Origin: Polyangiaceae bacterium
Lineage (GTDB): Bacteria > Myxococcota_A > Polyangia > Polyangiales > Polyangiaceae
Reading direction: 5' to 3'
Assembly (NCBI GenBank): GCA_019637295.1
Contig: JAHBVX010000009.1
Location: 62,001-126,000, forward strand
Length of the DNA stretch: 64,000 nt
The translations under genes were made by a program, and so were the position numbers. Shown one piece after another: positions 62,311-64,000 of the stretch (position 1 is its first letter; every line of letters starts with the position of its first letter). The notes under the pieces were generated by a model. That model ran no database searches and was not told the DNA's origin. It was given only the letters and a program-made list of their open reading frames with translations.

Positions 62311-63033
62311 ATGGTCGACGCAGCAACCGAATCGAGCGGTCCGACGCACGCGATCACCCATGGCCCGTCGTTCGCCATGTTGCGAGTCGATCTGAGCCCC
62401 GGTCAGACCCTGGTGGCGGAGGCTGGCTCGATGGTCGCGCGCCATCAGCCCGTCTCCATGCAGGTGAAGCTCAACGCGGGGCGCGGCGCGGGCCTCTTCG
62501 CCTGGCTCAAGGCGCTGCTCGTCGCGCTACTGCGCAAGGTCGTCGGTGGCGAGACGTTCCTCGTCAACCACTTCTCGGCCGCTCAGGCGGGCAGCGTCTG
62601 GCTGGCGCCCCAGATGGCGGGTCAGATTTCGCACCGGCGCCTGTCGGGCGAGCGCCTGGTGCTCAGCACCGGCGCGTACCTGGCGCACTCCGGGGACGTG
62701 GACATCGGGCTTCGCTTCGGGGGGCTGCGCGGGATCTTGGCCAAGGAGGGCGCGTTCTTCCTCGAGATCTCTGGGCACGGCGAGCTGTGGTTCTCGAGCT
62801 ACGGCGGTGTGGAGGTCGTGGAGGTGAGCCAGCCCTTCATGATCGACAACGGGCACCTCGTTGGGTACGAGGGCGATCTCACCTTCGACATCAAGAGCGC
62901 GGGTGGCGGCATGATGGGGCTCGTAGCGAGCGGGGAGGGGCTGGTCTGCGAGTTCACGGGTCACGGTCGGGTCTACATCCAGAGTCGAAACCTCGGCTCG
63001 CTGGTGAGCTGGCTCACACCCTTGGTTCCTTGA
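62311..63033 (+). CDS. AIM24/TIGR00266-family protein, copy 1
   Basis: 240 aa from the ATG at 62311. ATG at 62179 would add 44 Pro/Ser-rich residues that do not fit the family. Family motifs: FAMLRVDLSPGQTLVAEAGS, KVVGGETFLVNHFSA, LSGERLVLSTGAYLAHSG, EGAFFLEISGHGELWF and GEGLVCEFTGHGRVYIQSR. It is the largest of three adjacent copies. The Ala/Leu-rich segment LFAWLKALLVALLRKV (about 80-95) replaces the short Met-rich loop of the others. The family forms trimeric beta structures; in yeast it acts in mitochondria, and in bacteria its role is unknown. Confidence 0.88.
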   Translation: MVDAATESSGPTHAITHGPSFAMLRVDLSPGQTLVAEAGSMVARHQPVSMQVKLNAGRGAGLFAWLKALLVALLRKVVGGETFLVNHFSAAQAGSVWLAPQMAGQISHRRLSGERLVLSTGAYLAHSGDVDIGLRFGGLRGILAKEGAFFLEISGHGELWFSSYGGVEVVEVSQPFMIDNGHLVGYEGDLTFDIKSAGGGMMGLVASGEGLVCEFTGHGRVYIQSRNLGSLVSWLTPLVP

Positions 63034-63044
63034 CGGAGGCTCGG

Positions 63045-63719
63045 ATGCAGATCTCCATCGACTACCGTCCAGCTCAGGCCATGGCCACGGTCGCGCTCGC
63101 GCCGGGTGAGTCGATCGTCGCGGAGAGCGGCGCCATGGTGGGCATGAGCACCAACGTGGACATGAGCACCCAGTCCGGCGGCATGATGAGCGGCCTGAAG
63201 CGCATGCTCGGGGGGGAGACCTTCTTCCGCAACACCTTCACCGCTCGCGGGGCGCCAGGCGAAGTCTTGCTCGCCCACTCGCTGTGCGGAGACATGATCG
63301 CGCTCGATCTGGTGCCGGAGGGCTACCTGGTGCAGAGCTCGAGCTTCATCGCCTGCACTCCGAACGTGAACATCGAGACGAAAGTGGGCGGCTTTCGGAC
63401 GTTCTTCGCGGGCGAGGGCATGTTCGTGCTGCGCGCCAGCGCGCCGGATCCGGGGCAGCTCCTCCTCGGCGCGTTCGGCGGGATCCAGCAACTCGACTGC
63501 GACGGCTCGCTGGTGATCGACACCGGTCACCTGGTGGCCTGGGATGCCGCGCTCTCGTTCACCGTCGGCAAGAGCGCGCGCGGTCTCATCGCGTCGTTCC
63601 TCTCGGGCGAGGGGCTGGTGTGTCACTTCACGGGCCAAGGGCGGATCTGGATTCAGACCAGGCACCCGTCCGAGTACGGGCGGACCCTCGGCGCGCTCTT
63701 GCCACCACGCAGCGGGTGA
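63045..63719 (+). CDS. AIM24/TIGR00266-family protein, copy 2
   Basis: 224 aa, ATG with GGAGG upstream, 11 bp after copy 1. Shared motifs: ATVALAPGESIVAESGAM, GGETFFRNTFTA, VQSSSFIACTPNVNIETKVG, EGMFVLRASAPDPGQLLLGA and FTGQGRIWIQTRHPSE. A Met-rich loop (MSTQSGGMMSGLKRML) follows residue 40. No membrane or signal segment is present. Gene order indicates a tandem array derived by duplication and diversification. Confidence 0.9.
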   Translation: MQISIDYRPAQAMATVALAPGESIVAESGAMVGMSTNVDMSTQSGGMMSGLKRMLGGETFFRNTFTARGAPGEVLLAHSLCGDMIALDLVPEGYLVQSSSFIACTPNVNIETKVGGFRTFFAGEGMFVLRASAPDPGQLLLGAFGGIQQLDCDGSLVIDTGHLVAWDAALSFTVGKSARGLIASFLSGEGLVCHFTGQGRIWIQTRHPSEYGRTLGALLPPRSG

Positions 63720-63723
63720 GACG

Positions 63724-64000
63724 ATGCACTTCGATATCCTGCAGAAGCCCGATTTCTCGCTGGTGCGGCTGGTGTTCGAGCAGCCCGGCGAGCAGCTCTT
63801 GGTCGAGAGCGCCGCGATGGTCGCGCGGGACAGCGCCATACAGATGAGCACTCACATGCAGGGCGGACTGCTCGGGGCCGCCAAGCGCAAGTTGCTCGGT
63901 GGCGAGAGCGTATTCCAGAACACCTTCACCGCTACCGCGTCGGGCCAACAGCTGTACGTCGCACCCGGGCCGGAGGGGGACGTCGAGGTGGTGACGCTCG
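63724..64000 (+). CDS. AIM24/TIGR00266-family protein, copy 3, cut by window end
   Basis: The ATG at 63724 lies 4 bp after the copy 2 stop. The 92 visible codons are in frame and read as the family: FSLVRLVFEQPGEQLLVESA, AAMVARDSAIQMSTHMQGG, GGESVFQNTFTATASGQQLY. The rest is outside the window. This makes three consecutive copies in one operon. Confidence 0.88.
   Translation, partial: MHFDILQKPDFSLVRLVFEQPGEQLLVESAAMVARDSAIQMSTHMQGGLLGAAKRKLLGGESVFQNTFTATASGQQLYVAPGPEGDVEVVTL

Overview
High-GC (roughly 70%) chromosomal DNA with third-codon positions almost always G or C, many GTG/TTG starts, and very dense coding: no gap between genes exceeds about 250 bp. The gene repertoire points to a large-genome myxobacterium (phylum Myxococcota, Polyangia-like). 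It includes many lipoproteins with Gly/Ser linkers after the lipobox, eukaryotic-type Ser/Thr kinase and PEGA proteins, an FHA-type sigma-54 activator, MopE-like Cys motifs, and RCC1 and FG-GAP surface proteins. This placement is inference from gene style; no rRNA or marker gene is present.

Layout. 1-9 kb: 3' part of an unrecognised gene, TlpA-like lipoprotein, patatin lipase, Cys-rich lipoprotein, AtoE-type carrier, a lipoprotein carrying the copper ligands of PHM/DBM monooxygenases, a 2-oxoglutarate/Fe(II) oxygenase and a DUF4846 lipoprotein. 9-13 kb: kinase / TPR-membrane-protein / Cys-rich lipoprotein operon, preceded by a DUF1704 (MATCAP-like) putative metallopeptidase. 13.3-16.4 kb: three overlapping genes for a lipoprotein of the protein-arginine deiminase (PAD) family, a HEAT-repeat exported protein and a small Cys-rich lipoprotein. 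16.4-21.3 kb: formate dehydrogenase (NrfD-like anchor, FeS subunit, catalytic subunit). The catalytic subunit has an in-frame TGA that reads as selenocysteine and is followed by a canonical bacterial SECIS hairpin. 21.3-23.2 kb: transglutaminase-elicitor-type lipoprotein ending in two somatomedin-B domains.

23.3-36.9 kb and 49.9-58.6 kb: surface-polysaccharide functions (GT2 and GT4 glycosyltransferases, SAM methyltransferases, ChbG-like deacetylase, radical SAM protein, YfhO- and TMTC-like membrane proteins, sugar epimerases and reductase, nucleotidyltransferase, Wzm/Wzt-type ABC exporter). 36.9-45.3 kb: sphingosine-phosphate-lyase-like PLP enzyme, PEGA protein, FG-GAP/UnbV lipoprotein, outer-membrane-barrel-like protein, FHA-sigma-54 activator coupled to a radical SAM gene. 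45.3-49.9 kb: a complete branched-chain amino acid ABC operon (livKHMGF). 58.6-64 kb: RCC1 lipoprotein, GYF_2-domain membrane protein and three tandem AIM24-family genes, the last cut by the window end.

Most interesting: the selenocysteine FDH with its SECIS, the PAD operon, the transglutaminase/somatomedin-B protein 6 kb away, the PHM-like copper protein, and a repeated sequence at convergent gene ends (1.5, 16.4 and 55.0 kb). No tRNA, rRNA, CRISPR, insertion sequence or phage gene was recognised.
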